A stretch of 64,000 bases of DNA from DATBLE01 sp963734065 (GTDB lineage Bacteria > Actinomycetota > Thermoleophilia > Gaiellales > Gaiellaceae), in NCBI GenBank assembly GCA_963734065.1, contig CAVTFN010000002.1:13278-77277 (forward strand). Direction: 5' to 3'. Position numbers and translations under genes: made by a program. Below are positions 24,095 to 31,659 of the stretch, one piece after another. How positions within the stretch are numbered: position 1 is the first letter of the stretch; each line of letters opens with the position of its first letter. The notes under the pieces were generated by a model. It was given only the letters and a program-made list of their open reading frames with translations, ran no database searches and had not been told where the DNA came from.

Positions 24095-24301
24095 CTACTG
24101 CTCGTTCTCGATGTAGGGCCGGACAAACTCGGCCAGCGCCTCACGGGGCACGCGGACGCGGCCGTGCGGGCCGAGGCGGACGGCGTCGAGTTCGCCGCTG
24201 GCGATGGCGCGGCGGATCGTTGACGGGTGAACGTCGAGCTCCGCAGCAGCCTCCTTGATGTGCAGGTATTGCTTATCGCCCGTGAGCGTCAGCATAAGCA
24301 T
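24095..24301 (-). CDS. Excisionase-type helix-turn-helix protein 1
   Basis: A 68-residue HTH_17/MerR-like DNA-binding protein: LHIKEAAAELDVHPSTIRRA for the helix-turn-helix, then LGPHGRVRVPREALAEFV for the wing. It lies 8 bp upstream of the prohead protease and so leads the minus-strand operon HTH-protease-HNH. Candidate repressor or excisionase. The ATG at 24295 is an alternative start. Confidence 0.85.
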   Translation of the reverse strand: MLMLTLTGDKQYLHIKEAAAELDVHPSTIRRAIASGELDAVRLGPHGRVRVPREALAEFVRPYIENEQ

Positions 24302-24610
24302 AGTTTATACGCTCGCGAGGTCGAATCCGCGTCAGACTCGGAGGCGGATGAGGAGGCTGCCACTCGACCAGGCCCGGCTACGCCCCCACCTCCGCGAAGA
24401 GAGCAGGCGGACATCTTCCGGCGGGAGTTCGACCGGGCAGGCCGTGCGGACATCGACACGACCGCGCCGCGGGCTCGCCGCAACGACGGGGTGATGGTGG
24501 ATCCGCTCGACTTGCGCGGCCTTCCAGCGATCGCGCGCGGCGTGGCCGGCGCTACGCCTGGCTCGAACCCGCTCTCAGCCCTTCTCGCGAAAGAACGCCG
24601 GCGGCAGTGA
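24227..24610 (+). CDS. Possible small basic protein, start unresolved
   Basis: An open frame ends at TGA 24608-24610, overlapping the next GTG. The last 70 codons (QADIFRREFDRAGRADIDTT, then NPLSALLAKERRRQ) look protein-like, but the first part overlaps the divergent HTH gene, and in-frame starts after 24301 occur only near 24491 (GVMVDPLDL). Included because the overlap with the next gene suggests coupling. Confidence 0.35.
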   Translation: MNVELRSSLLDVQVLLIARERQHKHSLYAREVESASDSEADEEAATRPGPATPPPPRREQADIFRREFDRAGRADIDTTAPRARRNDGVMVDPLDLRGLPAIARGVAGATPGSNPLSALLAKERRRQ

Positions 24611-24831
24611 CGGTCGAGGTGGCCGTCGTCGTCTCCTGCCACGCCTGCGGCGTCGACTACGAGCTATCCGCCCGGAACGCGCGAGTACACCGGCGGCTGG
24701 GCACACCACACGTCTGCGAACTCTGCCGGCATCCACCGAAACCGCCCGATGCGAGGATGCTCGCCACGATGCGCCGCTGGTGGCTTGACCGCTACACGCT
24801 CGCCGAGTTGCAGAGCTGGCCTCCGCTCTGA
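24607..24831 (+). CDS. Small zinc-ribbon protein
   Basis: A 74-residue protein with two CxxC pairs (SCHACG and CELCRHPP) spaced 21 residues apart, suggesting one structural zinc. The C-terminus is a Trp-rich helix (MRRWWLDRYTLAELQSW). GTG start overlapping the previous stop. Element gene of unknown role, possibly DNA-binding. Confidence 0.62.
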   Translation: MTVEVAVVVSCHACGVDYELSARNARVHRRLGTPHVCELCRHPPKPPDARMLATMRRWWLDRYTLAELQSWPPL

Positions 24832-24843
24832 GCGCGAGCGACT

Positions 24844-25491
24844 TCAGGACCAGCGACGCTGATGCAGCCTCGCTGCTCGTTCCTCTAGGCGCGTTCGGCG
24901 CTTGCTGCAGTACGGGCACCAAAACGCCCATGGCCGTGCACTCGTTCGCGTGGAATCCTCGAAGACGGTGAGGCATCCGACCGCCAGTGTCCTGACCTTC
25001 ACGCCCCCCAAGTCGACCGGGACCGGCGTTCCCAACAGGATGGGCGGTCGGCTCGATCGGTACTTCCAGTTCTCCAAGTCGGCGCCCGTGCATACGGTCA
25101 GGGGAGCACCGTCCGCGACCTCGAGGTCGATGCGCTTCGCCTCTGCGGGAGTCATCCGGTCCGTGAGTGCGTGAAGCGCCCAGTGACGGGCGTGGGCGAA
25201 CTCGATGTTGTCGATCGACTTCACACCTCGCCGCTGAAGTAGCTCGTCCTGAACCGCTCGTAGAACCGTCGTGGCGGCCGCAACAAGCTCGTCCGTCGCG
25301 ATCTCAGCGATCTCCCAGCCTCCGAGGTTGTTCGAGTAGTCGCTGAGGACGTGGCAGGCCGGCAGGCATCTACGGCCCAGGACCGTGTCCTTCAGAGATT
25401 CACGGCGCTCAGCTGCCTTCTGGGCGGCGACAGCGTCAATTTTGTGAGCGGCCGGTTCAAGCTGCGCTTTCCTTGCGGCATGGACGTTCAC
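24844..25491 (-). CDS. Hypothetical protein with C-terminal CPYC zinc pair
   Basis: About 215 residues, with a helical middle (EIATDELVAAATTVLRAVQD, FAHARHWALHALTDRMTP) and a C-terminal region ending in AFWCPYCSKRRTRLEER. The start is uncertain: GTG 25491 overlaps the divergent HTH gene by 12 bp, and the frame is open further upstream. Unrecognised family; typical of accessory element genes. Confidence 0.55.
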   Translation of the reverse strand: MNVHAARKAQLEPAAHKIDAVAAQKAAERRESLKDTVLGRRCLPACHVLSDYSNNLGGWEIAEIATDELVAAATTVLRAVQDELLQRRGVKSIDNIEFAHARHWALHALTDRMTPAEAKRIDLEVADGAPLTVCTGADLENWKYRSSRPPILLGTPVPVDLGGVKVRTLAVGCLTVFEDSTRTSARPWAFWCPYCSKRRTRLEERAARLHQRRWS

Positions 25492-25695
25492 ACCGCGACA
25501 CGCTACAGCGGCACTCCGACAGCACCGCTTCTGACGATCAACGACGTCGCCTACCAACTGGCGATCTCACGAGACAGCGTCTATCGGCTCGTTCGCTCGG
25601 GAGCGCTGCCGGCTGTCCGCGTCGGCGAGCGTCTCCGATTCAGGCCCTCAGACATCGATGCCTATCTCGAGCGGGGCCGGGAGCCGGCTCGATGA
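25480..25695 (+). CDS. Excisionase-type helix-turn-helix protein 2
   Basis: A 71-residue HTH_17 protein: LLTINDVAYQLAISRDSVYR for the helix-turn-helix, then SGALPAVRVGERLRFRPSDI for the wing. This is the canonical excisionase/AlpA-like pattern. It lies just upstream of the replication ATPase and diverges from the hypothetical gene at 24844. Could be the true excision factor or an activator. Confidence 0.85.
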   Translation: MDVHTATRYSGTPTAPLLTINDVAYQLAISRDSVYRLVRSGALPAVRVGERLRFRPSDIDAYLERGREPAR

Positions 25696-25966
25696 ACGAC
25701 GAAGCGGCCCTCCCAGGCCGCCCCGCCACCACCTCATCTGTAGCAACGGTAGCACTCGGGGTGGTCGCGTTATCTGCGTCGTCTGCCACATCGGCGAGGC
25801 GACGACGAATCGCAGGACGGCGAGCTACGTCGGCACCTGGAAGCTGCCCGAGCCGGTCTGCTGCGAATGCGCCAGCGAGTTGGGCGAGCTTCTCGAGCGG
25901 TGTTCACGCGGTGCACTCCAGGTCGACCGCGCCGTGACGAACTGCAGGAAGAGCCTCGCGGCGTGA
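25658..25966 (+). CDS. Small cysteine-cluster protein before the RepA-like ATPase
   Basis: About 100 residues. The convincing part is VICVVCHIGEATTNRRTASY, then LPEPVCCECASELGELLE, giving two CxxC-type pairs and a probable zinc site. Its stop overlaps the ATPase GTG (GTGA). The N-terminal 35 residues overlap the previous gene and may not be translated. Confidence 0.5.
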   Translation: MPISSGAGSRLDERRSGPPRPPRHHLICSNGSTRGGRVICVVCHIGEATTNRRTASYVGTWKLPEPVCCECASELGELLERCSRGALQVDRAVTNCRKSLAA

Positions 25967-27054
25967 GCGAGCGCATCGATCCTGGCTGGCTCGAGAACGC
26001 CGGCGCCCTCATGGCCGAGCCCGATCCGGGGCCGACACCCATGCTCGTGGAGGACCTGATGGTTGACCAAGCACTTACCGCCGTCGTCGGCCGGTGGAAG
26101 ACGATGAAGAGCTTCGCGCTGCTCGACATCTCGATCTCGATCGTCACCGGGACGCCATGGCTCGGACGCTTGTCGGTCAAGACCCAGCCAATGGGTCGAC
26201 TGAGCATTCCCTGTCCGGTCGTCCTGGTGCTCGAGGAGTCGGGGCGGACGGCCCTGCGACGTCGACTCGACTCCCTCTGCCGAGGCCGCGGGATAGCGCC
26301 AGTCGATGCTCCAGACGCGCTCGAATACCTCCACTACATCGCGAACCGGCGCGTGAAGCTCGACGACGGCGGCTGGCAAAACGAGCTAGTCGCGATCGGG
26401 AAAGACCTCGGCCCGGCGCTGTTCGGGCTCGACCCGCTCGCCCGGATGAAGTCCGCCGCACGCGACGAGAACGCACAGAAGGAGTACGCGCCCCTGATCG
26501 AGTTCATGCGCCACCTGCGCGAAGAGACAGGCGCCGCGGTCGCGTTCGTCCAGCACCAGGGGCACAGCGGCGACCACATGCGCGGCACCAGCGACCTCGA
26601 GACCGTCTGGGAGACCCGGCTCGGGTTCCGCCGCGACAGCGACACCATCACCATCACCAGCGAGCACCGCGAAGCCGAAGCCGGACCACCGATCTCCTTC
26701 CGGTTCTCCTGGGACGAGACGACCCGAAGCATCCGCCTGGTCGAGGTCGGCGACAGCGTCCAGGCCAAAGTCGCCGCACACCTCGTCGACCATCCGGACG
26801 CTTCAGGGAACGCCGTTCATGAAGCGATCGGCGGACGCAGACAAGAGGTTCTCGCCGAGGTCAAGCGACAGCGCGAAAGTGGTTCCCAAATCGGGAACCA
26901 CCCCGGAACCACCACCCCTGGTGGCGAGGTGGTTCCCCCGCCCCTAAAGGGGGGCGCGTGGGAACCACCGCCGCCTGGTTCCGACACCGGGAACCGCCCC
27001 TCCGATTCGGAGATAGAACGGCTTGCGACGATCGCCAGGGGGATGGGCCTGTGA
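25963..27054 (+). CDS. RepA-like AAA/RecA-fold ATPase (replication helicase type)
   Basis: A 363-residue ATPase of the AAA_25/RepA group. P-loop GRWKTMKS (43-50), Walker B VVLVLEES, then FGLDPLARM and AVAFVQHQGHSGDHMRGTSD, which matches the switch/H4 region. The C-terminal third is low-complexity Gly/Pro (residues about 305-345), encoded by a GGTTCC/GGAACC repeat array. Such proteins start replication of small plasmids and integrative elements. The GTG start overlaps the previous gene. Confidence 0.82.
   Translation: MSERIDPGWLENAGALMAEPDPGPTPMLVEDLMVDQALTAVVGRWKTMKSFALLDISISIVTGTPWLGRLSVKTQPMGRLSIPCPVVLVLEESGRTALRRRLDSLCRGRGIAPVDAPDALEYLHYIANRRVKLDDGGWQNELVAIGKDLGPALFGLDPLARMKSAARDENAQKEYAPLIEFMRHLREETGAAVAFVQHQGHSGDHMRGTSDLETVWETRLGFRRDSDTITITSEHREAEAGPPISFRFSWDETTRSIRLVEVGDSVQAKVAAHLVDHPDASGNAVHEAIGGRRQEVLAEVKRQRESGSQIGNHPGTTTPGGEVVPPPLKGGAWEPPPPGSDTGNRPSDSEIERLATIARGMGL
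26879..26995. repeat. GGTTCC/GGAACC repeat array, candidate element origin or operator
   Basis: At least six half-sites in about 115 bp: a perfect GTGGTTCCC/GGGAACCAC pair with a 5-nt centre (26879-26901), GGAACCACC near 26905, GAGGTGGTTCCC near 26936, GTGGGAACCACC near 26958 and a GGTTCC/GGGAACC pair (26977-26995). It lies inside the 3' end of the ATPase gene. Confidence 0.65.
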
Positions 27055-27115
27055 GCTCGATTCCTGCCCGCTTCCCTCCGCCTGAACCACCGTACTCTGG
27101 AAACGAGGGCAGCCG

Positions 27116-27322
27116 ATGAGCGCGGCGCCGAGGTTCGCGCTGAAGGTCGAGGAGGCCGCAGCGGCTCTCGGAGTGTCGCGCGATTTCTTCGATCAGCATG
27201 TCCGCGACGAGCTGCGGCTGATCCGACGAGGGCGGCTTGTGCTCGTCCCTGTGCGTGAGCTTGAACGCTGGGTCGACCGGGAGGCTGCGTTAGCTGTCGG
27301 TGAGGAGCGAACGCGGCGGTGA
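27116..27322 (+). CDS. Excisionase-type helix-turn-helix protein 3
   Basis: A 68-residue HTH protein: FALKVEEAAAALGVSRDFFD for the helix-turn-helix and RRGRLVLVPVRELERWVDRE for the wing. It sits between the ATPase and the integrase, the usual place of an excision (Xis) protein, and so is the best directionality-factor candidate of the three. Confidence 0.83.
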   Translation: MSAAPRFALKVEEAAAALGVSRDFFDQHVRDELRLIRRGRLVLVPVRELERWVDREAALAVGEERTRR

Positions 27323-27491
27323 CCGTAACCGTTGACGGGCCAAATGTCCCTGCAAGCGGAAGGGTGCGCGCCAGCCGCGCGCCATATCGGACTGGACCTC
27401 GGTGCCGATCGGACCTATGATCGAGGCGACAACATCAACGGGGCGGCACCGCGTGAACGGCCCGCCCCCGGCACAGGAGGTCAAAGCTCCC

Positions 27492-28653
27492 ATGCGCGCC
27501 AAGTCTCCCACAGGTATTCGCGTCCGCCATTCGCGGAATTGTCCGGCGACAACGTCACCCGATGCGCGCTGCAAGTGCTCGCCGTCCTACGAGGCGTTCG
27601 TGTTCAGCGTCCGCGACGGCAAGAAACTCCGCAAGACGTTCCCCTCCCTGACCGCCGCGAAGGCGTGGCGGCACGACGCGAGCACGAGCGTCCGCAAGGG
27701 CACGTTGCGGGCGGCGACGTCCATCACGCTCCGCGAGGCCGCCGACGCGTGGCTCGCGGGTGCTCGTGACGGCTCGATCCGTACCCGCTCCGGCGACCCG
27801 TATAAGCCGAGCGTGATCCGCTCCTACGACCAGGCGCTCCGGCTCCGCGTGCTCGACGACCTCGGCTCCGCCCGCCTCGTCGATGTCCGCAGGCCCGACG
27901 TGCAGGCACTCGCCGACCGTCTCCTCGCCCAGGGTCTAGACCCCTCGACGATCCGGAACGCGCTCATGCCGCTGCGGGTGATCTACCGGCGGTCGGTCGA
28001 GGACGGCGACTTGGCGGTCAGTCCGTGTTCGAGCCTGCGGCTGCCAGCCGTCCGTGGCCGCCGGGACCGGATCGCCTCACCCGCCGAGGCTGCGGCGCTG
28101 CTCGATGCTCTACCCGAGGACGACCGGGCGCTGTGGGCGACGGCGTTGTACGCGGGTCTCCGGCGCGGCGAGTTGATGGCGCTCCGGTGGGAGGACATCG
28201 ACCTCGCCGTCGGGGTGATCCACGTCTCGCGCTCCTACGATCCGACCTCGGGGACGATCGTGACGCCGAAGAGCACAGCGGGTGTTCGCCGGGTACCGAT
28301 CGCGGCCGTGCTCCGCGCTTACCTGGCCGCGCACCGCCTCCGCTGCGACTGGAGCGACGGCCTCGCCTTCGGCAAGACCGCCGGGACGCCGCGCTCTGAC
28401 GGGTCGATCCGCAAGCGGGCGGAGCGGGCATGGAGGGACGCGGGCCTCGACCGGCTTCGGGCTGCACGAGGCGCGGCACACGTTCGCGTCACTGATGATC
28501 GCCGCGGGAGTGAACGCGAAGGCGCTCTCCACCTATATGGGGCACTCGTCGATCACGATCACGCTCGACCGCTACGGGCACCTGATGCCGGGGAACGAGG
28601 AGCAGGCTGCTGGACTGCTCGACGCCTACCTACTGGCGTCGGGCAAATCCTGA
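27492..28653 (+). pseudogene. int: Tyrosine recombinase (integrase) with a frameshift before the catalytic C-terminus
   Basis: The first frame (about 320 codons from ATG 27492) carries a zinc-like N-terminal segment (CPATTSPDARCKC), the SAM-like arm domain and catalytic Arg in LYAGLRRGELMALRWEDID. The box II His-x-x-Arg (HEARHTFASLM), GHSSITITLDRYGHL with the nucleophile Tyr, and the C-terminus are in another frame. One extra base near 28450-28460 (CGACCGGCTT) would explain it; total length is 3n+1. Either a real inactivation or a base-calling error. It is about 1.3 kb from attR. Confidence 0.88.
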
Positions 28654-28661
28654 GGGTGTGT

Positions 28662-28683
28662 GGGGCGGCGCTACGGCCGCCCC
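28662..28683 (+). terminator. Hairpin after the integrase
   Basis: An 8-bp GC stem (GGGGCGGC and complement) with a 6-nt loop, 8 bp after the integrase stop, between convergent genes. No T-run. Confidence 0.55.
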
Positions 28684-28710
28684 TCGTCTAGGACTTGAAG
28701 CAACAGTCGC

Positions 28711-29808
28711 TCAGCAGAGCAGGGCGGGGATGCATTCGAGTGGGTCGTCGTTGCCGTGGGCCACGTTGGTCCCGGCCGGTGCGACGGTGTAACCCACCAC
28801 CCCGATCCCGGGCCCGGCGCCGTCGGAGACGCCGGTCGGGAAGCCGTTAGCGTCCGTGAGGTTGCCTTTGATCGTGGCCGAGCTGCCGATGACCACGATG
28901 CCGGTATTGCCGTTCCCGGAGGCGGTCGACGACGCGATCGAGGCGCTGTCGCCCTGGACCGCGATGCCGATGCCGGCGTTTCCCGAGGCGGGCGCCGACT
29001 TGATCTGGGCCGAGTCGCCGATGACGACGATGCCGGAACTGGCGTTCCCGGACGCGGTCGACGACGCGATCGAGGCATTGTTGCCCGTGGCGTAGATGCC
29101 GTTGCCACCGTTTCCCGAGGCGGTCGACGACTTGATGGAGGCGAAGCCTCCGCTCATCTCTATGCCGTGGCTCTTGTTCCCCGAGGCGTTCGACGACTGG
29201 ATCCTGGTCGAGGCGCCGCCGAGGAGGATGCCGTCGCCGCCGTTCCCGGAGACAGTCGACGAGCTGATCGAGGCGAAGTTTCCGCTCATCTCTATGCCGT
29301 GGCTCTTGTTCCCCGAGGCGTTCGACGACTGGATCCTGGTCGACGTGCCGCCGAGGATGATGCCGTCGCCGCCGTTCCCGGAGACGGTCGACGAGCTGAT
29401 CGAGGACGAGGTCGAGGCGCAGCAGATGAAGATGCCGGCGAGGACGCTTCCGGAGGCGACCACGTTCGAGACGGTGACCGTGTTGTTGCCCGCGTCGACG
29501 CCGTCGTAGAAGTTGCGCACGACGCCGTTCTCGATCTTGACGCCGCTGTAGGAAACGTCGAGGACCCCGTAGTGGTTCGGGCTGCCGTCGCCGGTGAGCG
29601 TGAACCCCTTCAGGTCGATCGTGATCCCCGAAGCACCGACGATCACCCCGTGACCCGTGCAGACGAGATCCTGTGTGAGCACGGCACTCGTGGTCACCGT
29701 CTGCCCACAGGTCGTGATCGGTGTTCCCCCTTTGCCGGTCGCCTCCGGTGCAACAACAACAACGAGGACGAGCGCGACCACCGCTGCCAAGCTGGCTCGC
29801 AGTCTCAT
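28711..29808 (-). CDS. Secreted right-handed parallel beta-helix protein
   Basis: A 365-residue exported protein: signal LRASLAAVVALVLVVVVAPEA, then GITIDLKGFTLTG typical of pectate-lyase-fold repeats, then about nine rungs of 22 residues with SSTASGN-G-GI motifs. Two rungs are duplicated almost exactly (period 132 bp, 29151 against 29283). No catalytic residues are evident. It is cargo at the right edge of the element, and a second beta-helix protein lies outside at 30781. Confidence 0.85.
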   Translation of the reverse strand: MRLRASLAAVVALVLVVVVAPEATGKGGTPITTCGQTVTTSAVLTQDLVCTGHGVIVGASGITIDLKGFTLTGDGSPNHYGVLDVSYSGVKIENGVVRNFYDGVDAGNNTVTVSNVVASGSVLAGIFICCASTSSSISSSTVSGNGGDGIILGGTSTRIQSSNASGNKSHGIEMSGNFASISSSTVSGNGGDGILLGGASTRIQSSNASGNKSHGIEMSGGFASIKSSTASGNGGNGIYATGNNASIASSTASGNASSGIVVIGDSAQIKSAPASGNAGIGIAVQGDSASIASSTASGNGNTGIVVIGSSATIKGNLTDANGFPTGVSDGAGPGIGVVGYTVAPAGTNVAHGNDDPLECIPALLC

Positions 29809-29909
29809 CGTCTGCCTCCCTCTGCCTGCCCCCGATGTCCACCAGACGGTGGCCGCAGGACACTACGCCCCCGAACCGGGGCTGTCGAGCGTCCGTTCGC
29901 CGCTCATAA

Positions 29910-29930
29910 TGGCGCGCAGATTGGCGCGCA
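29910..29930 (+). promoter_or_regulatory. Two TGGCGCGCA sites, candidate recombinase arm sites (right)
   Basis: Copies at 29910-29918 and 29922-29930, 12 nt apart, 40-60 bp inside attR. They mirror the left pair at 15572-15591. Confidence 0.55.
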
Positions 29931-29969
29931 CCGGCTGCGAGCGGCTCCGTTAAGCGGAAGGCGGAGAGC

Positions 29970-30027
29970 CTCGAAAACCGTTATCCGTCGTTAGGCGGAT
30001 CGAGGGTTCAAATCCCTCCCCCTCCGC
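29970..30027 (+). repeat. attR: 58-bp core, 3' part of tRNA-Ser(CGA)
   Basis: Identical to 15399-15456. Upstream of 29970 the sequence does not complete a tRNA, so this copy is not a functional gene. Confidence 0.93.
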
Positions 30028-30109
30028 TGTTTAGGCCGTTTCCCGCCCAACCATGCGGGAGGCGGCCCGACCGACTCCCAGCGTGAAAGTCCGCCTCGGC
30101 AAGCCGGAA

Positions 30110-30673
30110 TCAGCGGAGCGGTGCGACCCGGGCGGCGGCAACGGCTTGGAGTCGCGAGTTGACGCCGAGAGCCCGAAAGAGACGACGGATGTGGTTCCTG
30201 ACCGTCTCGGTGCTCAGGTGGAGCTCGGCGGCTATCTGCTTCGTCGAGCGGCCCTGCTCCAGAAGACGAAGCACCTCGACTTGACGGGGGGTGAGATGCG
30301 GAGGCGGCGCCGTGGCTCGGTCGTCGGGGCGTCCCTCGAACAGCCCGAAGACGCCGACCACACGTTCACCGCTCATGAGCGGCACCGAGCTGATCTCCAC
30401 GGCCACCCGGGTGCCGGCGGTCGAAACCAGGACGCCGGTCGCGTCCGTCGGGGACGTGCCGAGCACCTTCCGGGAGAACAGCTCTTGGGCACGCCGGCCG
30501 TCCTCGGGCGCGACGACGGAGGTGAAGTGGCGACCGCGAACGTCGCCGACAAGCCGCTCGGCGGCAGCATTGATCCACCGGACGACTCCCGTCGTGTCGA
30601 GGACGTAGCTCGGGACGCCGACGCTGTTCAGAGCCTGCTCGAGGTCGCCGCCCACTGTTAGATCAGAGGCCAT
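30110..30673 (-). CDS. PAS-LuxR transcriptional regulator, copy 2
   Basis: A 187-residue paralogue of the 3257 gene: PAS domain (GVPSYVLDTTGVVRWINAAA, FTSVVAPEDGRRAQELF, VAVEISSVPLMSGERVVGVF) and LuxR HTH (LTPRQVEVLRLLEQGRSTKQ, LSTETVRNHIRRLFRALGVN). ATG at 30673; the frame is open upstream but no ribosome site supports a longer form. It lies 83 bp outside attR, so it belongs to the chromosome. Target unknown. Confidence 0.88.
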   Translation of the reverse strand: MASDLTVGGDLEQALNSVGVPSYVLDTTGVVRWINAAAERLVGDVRGRHFTSVVAPEDGRRAQELFSRKVLGTSPTDATGVLVSTAGTRVAVEISSVPLMSGERVVGVFGLFEGRPDDRATAPPPHLTPRQVEVLRLLEQGRSTKQIAAELHLSTETVRNHIRRLFRALGVNSRLQAVAAARVAPLR

Positions 30674-30724
30674 CACGGAAGTGTGGCTGATCCGCGAGAC
30701 CCGAGCCTGATGGTTGTCCTCTCG

Positions 30725-30756
30725 CACAAGAGGCCCGCCGGAGCGGGCCTCTTGTG
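30725..30756. terminator. Strong hairpin between the beta-helix and PAS-LuxR genes
   Basis: A 14-bp perfect stem (CACAAGAGGCCCGC and complement) with a CGGA loop, 24 bp after the beta-helix stop (minus direction). The CTCTTGTG arm could end transcription in either direction. Confidence 0.8.
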
Positions 30757-30780
30757 CCAATCAGTTGTCGCGCCCGACTG

Positions 30781-31503
30781 TCAGGAGCCGACGTACATCC
30801 CCACCTCGTTGTCGAACAGGGTGTTCGCCGTCGCCTTCGCCTTGACCTTGCCCGCCTGGAAGAAGAGCAGGCCGCAGGCCTCGGTGCCGTCCGGTGTGTA
30901 CCAGTGACCGGAAACGGTGTTGCCCGTGACCGTCGCGCTGCCGCCGAACGAGACCTGGATCCCGTTCTGGGCGATGTAAGCGACGTGCCCGGCACCGGTC
31001 AGCGTGTTGCGCTCGATCGTCGCCGACGCGCCGGCACCGCGAACTGTGATTCCGCCCTTCTGGTAGGAGTGAAGAATGTTGCCCTTGATCGCGCCCTTGG
31101 CGGTGCCGCTGGTCGTCCCGCCGGGGGTTTCCTCAGTCGTATAGAAGATCCCGACGCCGTGCTGGGTGCCGTCGAGGGGAGTGTTTCCGATCTGCGAGAT
31201 GGTGCTGTTCGTGATGTTGGCCTTCCCGCGGTAGTTGACGACGCCGAAGTACTTGGCGTTCTTGATCGTCGCGTTCTTCACGGATCCTTTGGTTCCAGGA
31301 CCGTAGTAGACGCCGATGTCACAGCCGGCCGCGTCGAGGTCGCCGGTCACGTTGCCGCCGATCTGCGCGGCCGTCAGGTTGATTTCGTCACGGAAGAAGC
31401 CGGTGGCTGTGCACGGAGCAGCGCCCGAACTGTTGATCCCTGCGAGAGCTGTTGCCGGGATTGCAAGCGCAACCAGCAGCAGCATCATGATGAGACGCTT
31501 CAT
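30781..31503 (-). CDS. Secreted parallel beta-helix (right-handed) protein
   Basis: A 240-residue exported protein: signal MKRLIMMLLLVALAIPATALA, then rungs such as VKNATIKNAKYFGVVNYRGK, ATIERNTLTGAGHVAYIAQN and ATVTGNTVSGHWYT with regular N-T/N-V turns. Start ATG with an AAGGG site. No sugar-lyase active-site residues are recognised. Ends in the strong terminator at 30725. Extracellular structural or carbohydrate-binding role is likely. Confidence 0.82.
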   Translation of the reverse strand: MKRLIMMLLLVALAIPATALAGINSSGAAPCTATGFFRDEINLTAAQIGGNVTGDLDAAGCDIGVYYGPGTKGSVKNATIKNAKYFGVVNYRGKANITNSTISQIGNTPLDGTQHGVGIFYTTEETPGGTTSGTAKGAIKGNILHSYQKGGITVRGAGASATIERNTLTGAGHVAYIAQNGIQVSFGGSATVTGNTVSGHWYTPDGTEACGLLFFQAGKVKAKATANTLFDNEVGMYVGS

Positions 31504-31659
31504 GTGAAGCCCTTTCGTTTGTGCGCGAGCCGTATGGCCCGCAACTGATTTCTCGTCGGGATTACGCCTTGCTCTTGGCGCTCCCGTTAACTAACGCGAC
31601 CGACCAAAACCATCATCGATCGCGTGAACCAAGCGTAACCAGACCCGCGTCGAAACACA

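Larger units (their letters stand above)
15399..30027. mobile_element. 14.6-kb integrative element in tRNA-Ser(CGA), phage-satellite-like
   Basis: Bounded by the 58-bp direct repeats. The right half holds a tyrosine integrase (frameshifted), three excisionase-type HTH proteins, a RepA-like ATPase, an HNH nuclease, an HK97-type prohead protease and small zinc-cluster proteins. No terminase, portal, capsid, tail, relaxase or FtsK-type transfer gene is seen. The layout recalls small actinobacterial prophage-like elements (phiRv1/phiRv2-like) and phage-inducible islands. The left half is cargo with duplications and gene remnants, suggesting repeated insertions. Outer limits are well supported by sequence; the class of element is inference. 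Confidence 0.88.

Noticed and set aside
24289..24642. 117-residue Ser/Arg-rich frame on the minus strand
   Set aside because: Low complexity, overlaps the HTH gene region, no ribosome site.
28850..29500. CRISPR-like repeats
   Set aside because: The repeats are in codon phase and encode beta-helix rungs with variable, unspaced units; no cas gene is nearby.
29970..30027. A second tRNA-Ser(CGA) gene
   Set aside because: Only the 3' part from the anticodon loop is present; the 5' acceptor strand and D-arm are missing, so it is attR, not a gene.
15399..30027. Conjugative (ICE/AICE) element
   Set aside because: No relaxase, FtsK/SpoIIIE-type transfer protein or type IV secretion gene is visible; phage-derived genes fit better.
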